Below are positions 24,093-32,278 of a DNA stretch of 61,195 nt, in pieces. The position numbers and the translations under genes are program-made. Every line of letters starts with the position of its first letter. Position 1 is the first letter of the stretch. The stretch covers positions 1-61,195 of the forward strand of contig CALLAC010000019.1 of the NCBI GenBank assembly GCA_938002655.1, given 5' to 3'. This DNA is from an uncultured Cytophagales bacterium. GTDB taxonomy: Bacteria > Bacteroidota > Bacteroidia > Cytophagales > Thermonemataceae. Under the pieces are notes generated by a model, which was given only the letters and a program-made list of their open reading frames with translations, made no database searches and was not told the origin of the DNA.

Positions 24093-24387
24093 ACTTGCCT
24101 TGTATAATTTTACTTAAAGCATCTAAATGCAATTTGAAAGAAATTTTACCTTTTTCGGTGATATGATACGAAGTATTTGATTTTTTCTTGATAAACTGTT
24201 TCTTGATTTCAATATAGCCTCCTTCTTCCAATACAGAAGCATTGCTGGACAGATTGCCGTCTGTTAGCCCCATAAGTTCTTTAATTTCATTGAAAGTAGC
24301 ACTTTTTTTATGTACCAGTACCGACATAATGCCCAAGCGAATTTTGTTATCAAAAGCCTTATTGATTTGTTTTAGCAGATCTTTCAT
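24076..24387 (-). CDS. Winged-helix transcriptional regulator (MarR/PadR-like)
   Basis: The 103-residue protein consists of one winged-helix domain. MKDLLKQINKAFDNKIRLGIMSVL is a typical first helix pair, followed by TFNEIKELMGLTDGNLSSNASVLEEGGYI as the recognition part and KKKSNTSYHITEKGK as the wing. It resembles the HTH_34/ArsR-like one-domain regulators that act as dimers. It overlaps the HsdR_N-like gene by 17 bases and is divergent from the sugar aminotransferase gene, whose promoter region it could control. No effector-binding domain is present. Confidence 0.87.
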   Translation of the reverse strand: MKDLLKQINKAFDNKIRLGIMSVLVHKKSATFNEIKELMGLTDGNLSSNASVLEEGGYIEIKKQFIKKKSNTSYHITEKGKISFKLHLDALSKIIQGKYDTKS

Positions 24388-24520
24388 AGAATTTTATTTT
24401 TACTTTTTTTTGCAAAGTAAAAAAAATATAAAAGTAATTCAAATCTTTTCAGTCATTTTTTTTGATTTGCTAAAAATATTGAAATTTGCTTATTTTGAAG
24501 CAATTTACTCAAAAGTATTT

Positions 24521-25651
24521 ATGCAAAAAATTCCTTTTAATAAGCCCTATTTTACAGGAAAAGAAACTGAATATATTCGGCAAGCCGTTGAAAATGAGCA
24601 CATTTCAGGAGATGGCTTTTTTACCAAAGAGTGCCACCGTTTTTTTCAAAACAAATATGGTTTTCAGAAATGTTTGCTTACTACCTCCTGCACCGATGCA
24701 TTAGAAATGAGTGCTATTTTACTTAATATTCAGGAGGGCGATGAGGTCATAGCTCCCAGTTATACTTTTGTAAGTACGGTAAATGCTTTTGTATTGCGAG
24801 GAGCAAAAATTGTTTTTGCTGATACCTATGCCTCACACCCCAACATCAATCCTGATGAAATTGAGCCACTTATTTCGCCGAAAACCAAAGCTATTGTAGT
24901 GGTTCATTACGCAGGAGTGGCTTGCGATATGGATAAAATTCTTTCTATTGCTCAAAAATATAACCTTTGGGTAGTAGAAGATGCCGCCCAAGCCATCGAT
25001 AGCTATTACAAAAATATTCCTTTGGGTAGTTTAGGACATTTGTCGGCTTTTTCTTTTCACGAAACCAAAAACATAGTATCAGGAGAAGGTGGAATGCTCG
25101 TAATCAATGATGAAAAATTTGCTAAAAGAGCTGAAATCATACGAGAAAAAGGCACCAACCGAAGTGCTTTTTTTCGTGGTGAAGTAGATAAATACGGATG
25201 GGTAGATATTGGCTCATCTTTTCTACCCTCCGATATTATTGCGGCTTTTTTGTATGCACAATTAGAAAATTTAGATAAAATTCAGGTAAGGCGAAAAGAA
25301 ATTTGGAATATTTACTACAAAGGTCTAAAAGATTTGGCTCAAAAAGGCAAAATACAACTGCCCTATCTCCCCGAGTATGCCTCTAACAACGCTCATTTAT
25401 TTTATATTGTTTGTAAAAATTTTGAAGAAAGAACTGCTTTGCTAAGCCAACTCAAAAATCAAGGTATTGGTGCTGTATTTCATTATCTTTCTTTACACAA
25501 ATCTCCTTTTTATGCAAGCAAACACGATGGCAGAGTTTTACCCTATACCGATAAATTTGCAGATTGCTTGTTACGCTTGCCCTTTTATTATGAAATTACC
25601 CCCGAAGAACAGGCAAGTGTTATTTCAGCTATACATGCATTTTACAACTAA
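24521..25651 (+). CDS. wecE: dTDP-4-amino-4,6-dideoxygalactose transaminase, WecE-like
   Basis: The 376-residue PLP enzyme of the DegT/DnrJ/EryC1 family closely follows WecE/RffA. It has SCTDALEMSAILLNIQEGDEVI near 52-75, PSYTFVSTVNAF, the VVHYAGVACDMD block, VEDAAQAI with the PLP-contacting Asp, SFHETKN with the Schiff-base Lys183, and REKGTNRSAFFRGEVDKY. It makes an amino sugar nucleotide for surface polysaccharide or lipid-linked oligosaccharide. I chose the ATG at 24521 because the frame upstream is non-coding in character and the first residues MQKIPFNKPY match the family start. Nearby envelope genes include a nucleotidyltransferase at 26420 and glycosyltransferases at 38905-41716. Confidence 0.93.
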   Translation: MQKIPFNKPYFTGKETEYIRQAVENEHISGDGFFTKECHRFFQNKYGFQKCLLTTSCTDALEMSAILLNIQEGDEVIAPSYTFVSTVNAFVLRGAKIVFADTYASHPNINPDEIEPLISPKTKAIVVVHYAGVACDMDKILSIAQKYNLWVVEDAAQAIDSYYKNIPLGSLGHLSAFSFHETKNIVSGEGGMLVINDEKFAKRAEIIREKGTNRSAFFRGEVDKYGWVDIGSSFLPSDIIAAFLYAQLENLDKIQVRRKEIWNIYYKGLKDLAQKGKIQLPYLPEYASNNAHLFYIVCKNFEERTALLSQLKNQGIGAVFHYLSLHKSPFYASKHDGRVLPYTDKFADCLLRLPFYYEITPEEQASVISAIHAFYN

Positions 25652-25748
25652 ATAAATTAGCTAAAAATGGCTATCTGCAAAAATCAGATTTCATAAACAA
25701 AATTTATAGGCAAAAGAGCAAGAAAAGTAAATTCTTTTGCCAGAAAAA

Positions 25749-25779
25749 TTGCAATTACGGTAGTTTGGTATTATTTTTG
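25749..25779 (+). promoter_or_regulatory. Bacteroidota-type promoter for exported protein gene
   Basis: A TTG at 25749-25751 and TATTTTTG at 25772-25779 (consensus TAnnTTTG) are separated by 20 bases, close to the usual -33/-7 spacing. The gene starts 34 bases further downstream. Confidence 0.55.
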
Positions 25780-25812
25780 ATAAGTTTTTAGTATAACGTA
25801 AAAATTAACTCG

Positions 25813-26325
25813 ATGAAAAAAATTTTCAGTATCTGTTTTGTAGCTGTTTTGCTGGTAGCAGGAATGGCTCTCGATGTACAAGCTCAAAAGAAAAAGAAAA
25901 GTAAAAAAAGCGATGACTCCGATATTTCTAGCAATGTAGCAGCTGCAAATATTTCTAATGAGTCATTACTTTTAGGCAAATGGAAATTTGATGTAGAACA
26001 TTTTAAAGAAACGATGAAGAAAGAAGTTGATAGCCTGCGTAATACCGACCCTGAAAAAGCCTCTGAAATGGAAGCAAATATAAAAATACTTGGAAGTATG
26101 CTCAGCGCTATGACCATAGAATACAAAAAAGGCGGCGAAATGGAAACTTCTATCATGGGAAATACAAAGAAAGGCAGCTGGCATTTGGAAGATAACGGCA
26201 AAATACTTGTTCAAAAAAATAAAGATAATGAAAGCAAGTCTCGAATTATTGAAATTACAAGCTCCAAACTTGTACTAGAATCTAGCGAAGGAGAAGATAA
26301 AATTCAAATTCAGTTAATCAAATAA
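25813..26325 (+). CDS. Exported lipocalin-like small protein
   Basis: The 170-residue protein has a clear signal peptide ending DVQAQ (about residue 24). A strongly basic KKKKSKKSDDSD linker follows, then a small predicted beta domain. The pattern LLGKWKFDVEHF, AMTIEYKKGGEMETS, GNTKKGSWHLEDNGKILV and KLVLES resembles lipocalin-like (DUF4923/Lipocalin_4-type) Bacteroidota proteins, in which the G-x-W stretch opens the barrel. Family assignment is by pattern only. It is a single-gene unit with its own promoter and a strong terminator after it. Confidence 0.75.
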   Translation: MKKIFSICFVAVLLVAGMALDVQAQKKKKSKKSDDSDISSNVAAANISNESLLLGKWKFDVEHFKETMKKEVDSLRNTDPEKASEMEANIKILGSMLSAMTIEYKKGGEMETSIMGNTKKGSWHLEDNGKILVQKNKDNESKSRIIEITSSKLVLESSEGEDKIQIQLIK

Positions 26326-26341
26326 CTCAATGAAAAGCTTC

Positions 26342-26372
26342 AAAAAAGCCTCTTTTTTAAGAGGCTTTTTTT
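26342..26372 (+). terminator. Intrinsic terminator
   Basis: The stem AAAAGCCTC/GAGGCTTTT with an eight-base loop, followed by a T-run, lies 17 bases after the exported-protein stop codon. It is a textbook intrinsic terminator and isolates that gene from the nucleotidyltransferase downstream. Confidence 0.85.
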
Positions 26373-26419
26373 GTTATTTTGTAAAGAAAATTATTACTTT
26401 TACGACAATTTGAGTACTT

Positions 26420-27415
26420 ATGAAAGTGATTATTCCTGTTGCAGGAGCAGGTATGCGTCTGAGACCGCATACGCACACCCAACCCAAAACACTCGTTCCT
26501 ATTGCAGGCAAGCCTATACTTGCTCATATCATTGACGATTTGCACAATACGGGTTTTGAGCAGTTCGTTTTTGTACTCGGCTATTTAGGAGATAAGGTAG
26601 AAGAGTTTATCAAAAATCACTATCAAAATCAAATTCAAGCAGAATTTGTATACCAAGAGCCAAGAGAAGGCTCAGCTCATGCCCTTTGGATAGCTAAACA
26701 CACCTACGAAAAAGAAAACGAAATATTGATAGTTTTAGGAGATACTATTGCCATACTAGATTATTCGAAACTACTCAAAAATAAACATTCTATAATTTGT
26801 GTACAAAAAGTTAGCAATCCTACACAATTTGGCATTGCTCAAATAGGCAAAAAAGGTGAAGTAATCAGTTTAGTAGAAAAACCTAAAATTCCGAAATCCA
26901 ATTGGGCGATTGTGGGGGTGTATAAAATCAAAAATATTCCTCTATTCTTGCAGAGCATTGAGCAACTTTTTGAACGCAAACAGAAAAATCAAAACGAGTA
27001 TTACCTCACCGATGCCATAATGAATATGATAGAAGCAGGTGAAACAATTCTTACTATGCCTGTAACGCATTGGTACGATTGTGGCAAACGTGAAACCTTA
27101 CTGGAAGCCAATGCCATTCTGCTCAATAAACCTGAATTTCAAAATTATCAAAATCTTCAATTTCCTGAAAGTGTAATTATTCCCCCTGTAAGTATCGGGA
27201 AAAATTGTATTATCAAAGGTTCAATCATAGGACCCAATGTAGCTATCGGTGAAGAAAGTATTTTGGAGAATAGTATAGTCAAAAACTCTATCATTGGCTC
27301 GTATAGTGAAATTACAAATATACTTCTGCAAAATTCTATTATCGGTAACGATAGCTCGGTAAAGGGCGAAAACTATGTTTTGAATATCGGCGATAATGCA
27401 GAAATAAATTTGTAA
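26420..27415 (+). CDS. Sugar-phosphate nucleotidyltransferase with left-handed beta-helix
   Basis: The 331-residue protein starts with the nucleotidyltransferase signature KVIIPVAGAGMRLRPHTHTQPKTL and IAGKPILAHIIDDL. A GDTIA metal/nucleotide motif is near residue 111 and VEKPKIPKSNWAIVGVY near 152. The last 80 residues are hexapeptide repeats (IGKNCIIKGSIIGPNVAIGEES), a left-handed beta-helix as in GlmU-like enzymes. It probably activates a hexose-1-phosphate with UTP or TTP; glucose-1-phosphate thymidylyl- or uridylyltransferase is likely, but the exact substrate cannot be read from the sequence. It ends two bases from the convergent Sua5/YciO gene. Confidence 0.88.
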   Translation: MKVIIPVAGAGMRLRPHTHTQPKTLVPIAGKPILAHIIDDLHNTGFEQFVFVLGYLGDKVEEFIKNHYQNQIQAEFVYQEPREGSAHALWIAKHTYEKENEILIVLGDTIAILDYSKLLKNKHSIICVQKVSNPTQFGIAQIGKKGEVISLVEKPKIPKSNWAIVGVYKIKNIPLFLQSIEQLFERKQKNQNEYYLTDAIMNMIEAGETILTMPVTHWYDCGKRETLLEANAILLNKPEFQNYQNLQFPESVIIPPVSIGKNCIIKGSIIGPNVAIGEESILENSIVKNSIIGSYSEITNILLQNSIIGNDSSVKGENYVLNIGDNAEINL

Positions 27416-27417
27416 GC

Positions 27418-28050
27418 TTAGAGATACTCGTCCAAATTACCCGCTCCTTGACGTATAATTTCAAAGTCATCATTTGTACAATCTACGATAGTAGAAGGTT
27501 GTATACCTCCCATGCCTCCGTCAATGATAATATCTACTTGGTTTTTGAATTTCTCGTAAATTAGCTCAGGGTCGTTGATGTAATTGATGCTCTCGCCTTC
27601 GTCGTTATGCAAAGAAGTCGTAATAATAGGATTGCCTAATTCTAAAACTATTTGGCGAGGAATAGGGTGATTAGGGATACGAATACCTACGGTTTTGCGA
27701 TTGTTGTCTAAAATTTTAGGGACTTTATTGGTTGCAGGAAGTACAAAAGTAAAAGCTCCGGGCAAAGCCTTTTTCATCAGGCGAAAAGTAGCATTGCTCA
27801 AATTGCGAGCATATTCCGAAATATGGCTCAAATCGTAGCAAATAAAAGCTAAATTCGCTTTTTTAGGATTGATTTGCTTTACCTGACAAATTCGTTCTAT
27901 GGCACGGCTGTTGTGCAAATCGCAACCCAATCCGTAAATGGTATCCGTAGGGTAAATGATAATACCTCCTTCTTGCAAGCAATCCACTACTTGTTTGATT
28001 TTGCGAGGTTCAGGGTTTTTGGGGTGTATGGGCAAAAAAAGTGCAGGCAT
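27418..28050 (-). CDS. Sua5/YciO/YrdC family L-threonylcarbamoyladenylate synthase-like
   Basis: The 210-residue protein has a YrdC fold. KQVVDCLQEGGIIIYPTDTIYGLGCDL gives the substrate-binding start, then KQINPKKANLAFICYDL, KKALPGAFTFVLPAT, VGIRIPNHPI and a C-terminal STIVDCT. TsaC/Sua5 enzymes make threonylcarbamoyl-AMP for the t6A modification of tRNAs. This one has the KKANLAF form (instead of KRP..P) that is typical of the YciO branch, so it could be a YciO-type protein with weaker or different activity. It is convergent with the nucleotidyltransferase gene. Confidence 0.88.
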   Translation of the reverse strand: MPALFLPIHPKNPEPRKIKQVVDCLQEGGIIIYPTDTIYGLGCDLHNSRAIERICQVKQINPKKANLAFICYDLSHISEYARNLSNATFRLMKKALPGAFTFVLPATNKVPKILDNNRKTVGIRIPNHPIPRQIVLELGNPIITTSLHNDEGESINYINDPELIYEKFKNQVDIIIDGGMGGIQPSTIVDCTNDDFEIIRQGAGNLDEYL

Positions 28051-28083
28051 AATATTTTTTCAATTTAGCAAATAGCTTCAAAA

Positions 28084-29400
28084 TTACAAAGAAAAAGTTT
28101 CTTGGTAAGTCTTTTTGGAAGGAATAAAAACAAGTATGAGCAAGCCTACAACAAACAACAAAAGTAGTGCTAGCACACTATTTCGCATAGAACCTGTAAG
28201 ATGATGAACCATTCCATAAACAAAAATGCCCAGAGCGGTGGATATTTTGTCAGTAGCATCATAAAAGCTGAAAAAAGAGGCTGTGTCGGTGGTTTGGGGC
28301 ATTAGTTTGGCATAAGTAGCTCTCGAAAGCGATTGTATCCCTCCCATTACTAGCCCTACTACTCCTGCAAGAGCATAAAAACTTATCTCATTTTTTACAA
28401 AATAAGCCCAAATGCAAATGATTATCCATATTCCTACGGCTACACGCAACGAAAATGTATTACCTTCTTTTTCTGAAATTTTTGAAAAAAAATAAGAGCC
28501 TGCCACTGCTACCAATTGGATAATCAGAACTACTATTATCAGCGATTGTTGCTCTAAACTAATCTCTTCTTTGGCAAAAAAAGTAGCCAAATACATTACC
28601 GTTTGCAAAGCCATATTGTAAAAAAAGAAAGCCACAAGAAAGCGTTTGAGATAGGGCAGTGTCTGTAATTTTTTCCAAACCCAATTAAGTTCTTTAAAGC
28701 CATTGAGTAGCCAACTGCCTTCTGCTTTTTTCTGATAAACATTTTTAGGCATAAAATAAAAGCTGTATTGAGCAAAACCCAGCCACCAAATTCCCGTCAG
28801 GGCAAAAGAAATTCTCGGTGCAAGTGTAGCATCTTGAATACCTAACTTTTCGCGAAAAATGATAAGAGCAAGAGAAAAAATAAGCAAAATTACACTGCCA
28901 ATATACCCGCGAGCAAAGGCTTTGGCACTCAGAGCATCAAATTTATCCTCAGTAGCTATATCAGGCATATAAGAATTATTGAAAACAATACTTCCCGCAT
29001 AACCAATCAGACCTAACATATAACCTAAAATGCCCCAATGCAAAGATTGTATATCTTTGAAAAAAAACAACATCACACAAGCCATCGAACCCATTATACA
29101 AAAAAACTGCATAAATCCTTTTTTCTTTCCGCTGTAATCGGCAATAGCTGAAAGAAAAGGACTTAAAAAAGCTATCAACAAAAAAGCCAACGAAGCTGTA
29201 TATTCAAAAAGTACGGTATTTTTCAGTGTAAAGCTTGCAAAACTGATGATATTTGAACCATCAGGAGTGCGGGCAACACTCTCGCTATACCCAGGAAATA
29301 CCGCCGAAGCAATTACAAGTGAAAAAGCCGAGTTTGCCCAATCGTACATTGTCCAGGCATTGAGTATGCGAGGGTTATTTTTGGAAAAGTCAGTAGTCAT
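28084..29400 (-). CDS. MFS transporter, UMF1 (Atg22-like) family
   Basis: The 438-residue membrane protein has about 12 TM helices. The N-terminal NAWTMYDWANSAFSLVI motif is diagnostic of the UMF1 family of MFS permeases, common in Bacteroidota. SPFLSAIADYSGKKKGFM is the loop 2-3 MFS signature and GGIQSLSRATYAKLMP a later conserved block. Eukaryotic Atg22 relatives export amino acids from vacuoles; the bacterial substrate is not known. It stands alone 33 bases upstream of the Sua5/YciO gene on the same strand, so the two may be co-transcribed. Confidence 0.92.
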   Translation of the reverse strand: MTTDFSKNNPRILNAWTMYDWANSAFSLVIASAVFPGYSESVARTPDGSNIISFASFTLKNTVLFEYTASLAFLLIAFLSPFLSAIADYSGKKKGFMQFFCIMGSMACVMLFFFKDIQSLHWGILGYMLGLIGYAGSIVFNNSYMPDIATEDKFDALSAKAFARGYIGSVILLIFSLALIIFREKLGIQDATLAPRISFALTGIWWLGFAQYSFYFMPKNVYQKKAEGSWLLNGFKELNWVWKKLQTLPYLKRFLVAFFFYNMALQTVMYLATFFAKEEISLEQQSLIIVVLIIQLVAVAGSYFFSKISEKEGNTFSLRVAVGIWIIICIWAYFVKNEISFYALAGVVGLVMGGIQSLSRATYAKLMPQTTDTASFFSFYDATDKISTALGIFVYGMVHHLTGSMRNSVLALLLLFVVGLLILVFIPSKKTYQETFSL

Positions 29401-29537
29401 AAAAACGGAAAGAGTTCAGCCAAACTTATGAAAATATCCATTCAGAGCAAAATTTTTAATGTAAAACTATTATGAAAAAGATAACGAATTTTGTTTCAGT
29501 ATCTCGGTATTTTTGCCTAATTTTGTAAGTATTTCCA

Positions 29538-29724
29538 TAAAAAATTCAACTCAACACCTCAAAAAAGAAGATGCACACAAACTCTCTCAAACTATACAAG
29601 AAGCCGAAAATCAAATCTTGCTTTACTACCAAAACGATACTGCAAAGTAAAAAAACGCTCAAACTGATTGCCGTCGTAATCTTCAAAGATAAAATATTCG
29701 CAGAAAAAGTGCTTTTGCTATAAA
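29538..29724 (+). pseudogene. Possible decayed gene fragment upstream of parC
   Basis: The stretch between the MFS gene and parC (29401-29775) has no intact gene. Within it, one frame reads KNSTQHLKKEDAHKLSQ...ENQILLYYQNDTAK then stops, and another reads KKTLKLIAVVIFKDKIFAEKVLLL then stops. Both have coding-like composition but no start codon, and they would join only across a frameshift. The likely reading is a degraded gene. The end of the interval holds a parC promoter element. Confidence 0.3.
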
Positions 29725-29749
29725 AAACTTTCTATTTCCTAAAATCCAT

Positions 29750-29757
29750 TAACTTTG
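29750..29757 (+). promoter_or_regulatory. Promoter -7 element for parC
   Basis: TAACTTTG matches the TAnnTTTG -7 consensus exactly and lies 18 bases before the parC ATG. No good -33 TTG is visible at normal spacing. Confidence 0.45.
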
Positions 29758-29775
29758 CAAGCAAAATTTTAAGCT

Positions 29776-32274
29776 ATGACGAAAGAATTAATACCTATTA
29801 GCGATTTATTCGAAAATTGGTTTTTAGATTATGCTTCGTACGTAATTTTAGAGCGTGCTATTCCGGCTATGGAAGACGGCTTAAAACCTGTTCAAAGACG
29901 CATTTTGCACGCCATGTATCAAACAGATGACGGCAGGTACAATAAAGTTGCCAATATCATTGGGCAAGCTATGCAGTACCACCCTCACGGCGATGCGGCA
30001 ATTTCGGAGGCAATAATTGGGCTGGGGCAAAAAGATTTACTCATTGATACACAAGGCAACTGGGGCGATATACGTACAGGCGATAGTGCCGCCGCAAGTC
30101 GTTATATTGAGGCTCGTCTCACCAAATTTGCTTTGGAAGTGGCTTTCAATCCTGCCATCACCGAGTGGCAACTTTCTTATGACGGTAGGAAAAAAGAACC
30201 TATTTCCTTGCCAATGAAGTTTCCTTTACTTTTGGCACAAGGCGTAGAGGGAATTGCTGTAGGGCTTTCTACTAAAATTTTACCACATAATTTTTGCGAA
30301 CTCATTGAAGCTTCTATTGATATTCTCAAAGGTAAAAACACACAAATTCTACCCGACTTCCCTACGGGGGGCATCATGGATGTAAGCGATTACAAGTCGG
30401 GAGCAAGAGGCGGAAAGATACGCATTAGAGCAAAAATTGAAAAAATTGATAATAAAACAATTGTCATTCGTGAGATTCCTTATGGCACTACTACCACTAG
30501 CCTCATAGAATCGGTGCTGAAAGCTGTAGAACAAGGCAAAATTAAAATCAAAAACATCGTAGACAATACTGCCAAAGAAGTGGAAATTCTTATCACCTTG
30601 CCACAAGGCGTCGAACCCGAAATTACCATTGATGCTCTCTATGCTTTTACCGATTGTGAAATTTCTGTTTCCCCCAATGCCTGCGTAATCGTTGATAAAA
30701 AGCCTATTTTTACAAGTGTTGATGAGATTTTGAGAATTTATACTTTAAACACCAAAGAACTTTTAAGAAAAGAACTTGCCTTGCAAAAAAATACTTTGCA
30801 AGAGAAAATTTTGGCTTTGAGTTTGGAAAAAATTTTTATCGAGCAAAAAATTTACCGAAAAATTGAAGAAGCCGAAACTTGGGAGGCTATTCTTGAAACT
30901 ATACGCACTCATATTGAGCCTTTTACACAAAACTTTTTCAGAACTATTACAGAGCAAGACATTACCAAGCTTACTGAAATCAAAATCAAACGAATTTCTA
31001 AATACGATAGCCAAAAAGCCGAACAAGAACTTCAAAAACTGCAAAACGATTTAGAAGAAACAGAAAACAATCTTGCCAATCTGAACGACTACGCTATTGT
31101 CTACTTCAAAAACCTACTCAAAAAATACGGAAAAGGAAGAGAGCGAAAAACCACCATAGCAACCTTCAGCACTATTCAGGCAACTCAAGTAGTGGCAAAT
31201 AATACCAAGCTGTATGTCAATAGAGCCGATGGCTTTGTGGGCTATGGCTTGAAGAAAGATGAATTTGTTTGCGATTGTGCCGATATCGATGATATTATTG
31301 TGTTCCGTGCCGATGGCAAATTTCTAGTCACTAAAATTGCAGAAAAAACTTTCGTAGGCAAAGATATTATCCATGTAGCAGTTTTCAACAAAAACGACAA
31401 CCGAATGACCTACAATATGGCTTACCGCGATGGGCTAGCAGGAAATACTTACGTAAAACGCTTTCAGATAGGAGGCATTACGAGAGATAGAGAGTACGAC
31501 CTAACCAAAGGCGAAGCTAAATCAAAGGTTTTGTATTTTTCAGAAAACCCTAACGGCGAAGCTGAAAAAATACGTATTACGCTTTCTGCCAATTGTAAAG
31601 CTAAAAACAAGGTTTTTGAATACGATTTTGCTACGCTCGACATCAAGGGCAGAAATAGCATAGGAAACATTCTTACCAAATACCCCGTGAAAAAAATTGA
31701 AAAAATTTCGGAAGGTATTTCTACACTTGGTAAGTTGCAAATCTGGTACGATACCCTTACAGGCGAACTAAATACGCAAAACAAAGGCGTTTTATTAGGA
31801 GGCTTTGAAGGAGAAGATAAAATTCTGGTTATTTACAAAGATGGCAGTTACGAAATCAAAAGCTACGACCTACGCCGTTTTAACCCCCTGCAAGTAGCTT
31901 TGGTTGAAAAATTTAACCCTGAAAAAGTGCTTTCCTGTATTTATTTCAGTGGCGAACATAGGCAATATTTTGTAAAACGCTTCCGTATCGAAACCTCCAC
32001 ACAAGACAAAATTTTCAGCTTTATCAACGAGCATCCTGCTTCGCAAATGCTACTGATTAGTACCGAACCTGAGCCGCAAGTAAAAATTAAATATCAAAAG
32101 GCAGGTGAAAAAGTTTTGAGCGAATTTGTGTATGATTTAGATATTTTGGCAGAAGTAAAAGGCTGGAAAGCCGTAGGAAATAAACTGCCCATACAAAATT
32201 TCAAAGAAATTACGTTCTTGCAACCTTGTAGACAAGCAAGTATCCAAGAAAATGGAGTAGATTTGTTTGGATAA
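29776..32274 (+). CDS. parC: DNA topoisomerase IV subunit A
   Basis: The 832-residue type IIA topoisomerase A subunit has LDYASYVILERAIPAMEDGLKPVQRRIL at the N-terminus, the QAMQYHPHGDAAI quinolone-region block and AAASRYIEARL with the active-site Tyr110. A breakage-reunion domain and coiled coil run to about residue 450, and a C-terminal beta-pinwheel (about 470-830) follows. It lacks the GyrA box (QRRGGKG), which together with the YASYVILERAIP start supports ParC over GyrA. ParE is not in the window. The gene starts at ATG 29776 and ends four bases before the convergent recG stop. Confidence 0.93.
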   Translation: MTKELIPISDLFENWFLDYASYVILERAIPAMEDGLKPVQRRILHAMYQTDDGRYNKVANIIGQAMQYHPHGDAAISEAIIGLGQKDLLIDTQGNWGDIRTGDSAAASRYIEARLTKFALEVAFNPAITEWQLSYDGRKKEPISLPMKFPLLLAQGVEGIAVGLSTKILPHNFCELIEASIDILKGKNTQILPDFPTGGIMDVSDYKSGARGGKIRIRAKIEKIDNKTIVIREIPYGTTTTSLIESVLKAVEQGKIKIKNIVDNTAKEVEILITLPQGVEPEITIDALYAFTDCEISVSPNACVIVDKKPIFTSVDEILRIYTLNTKELLRKELALQKNTLQEKILALSLEKIFIEQKIYRKIEEAETWEAILETIRTHIEPFTQNFFRTITEQDITKLTEIKIKRISKYDSQKAEQELQKLQNDLEETENNLANLNDYAIVYFKNLLKKYGKGRERKTTIATFSTIQATQVVANNTKLYVNRADGFVGYGLKKDEFVCDCADIDDIIVFRADGKFLVTKIAEKTFVGKDIIHVAVFNKNDNRMTYNMAYRDGLAGNTYVKRFQIGGITRDREYDLTKGEAKSKVLYFSENPNGEAEKIRITLSANCKAKNKVFEYDFATLDIKGRNSIGNILTKYPVKKIEKISEGISTLGKLQIWYDTLTGELNTQNKGVLLGGFEGEDKILVIYKDGSYEIKSYDLRRFNPLQVALVEKFNPEKVLSCIYFSGEHRQYFVKRFRIETSTQDKIFSFINEHPASQMLLISTEPEPQVKIKYQKAGEKVLSEFVYDLDILAEVKGWKAVGNKLPIQNFKEITFLQPCRQASIQENGVDLFG

Positions 32275-32278
32275 AGAA

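Noticed and set aside
23652-24387. Winged-helix plus HsdR_N pair as a toxin-antitoxin or complete restriction system
   Set aside because: There is no methylase, specificity subunit or helicase, and the regulator is not of a known antitoxin type.
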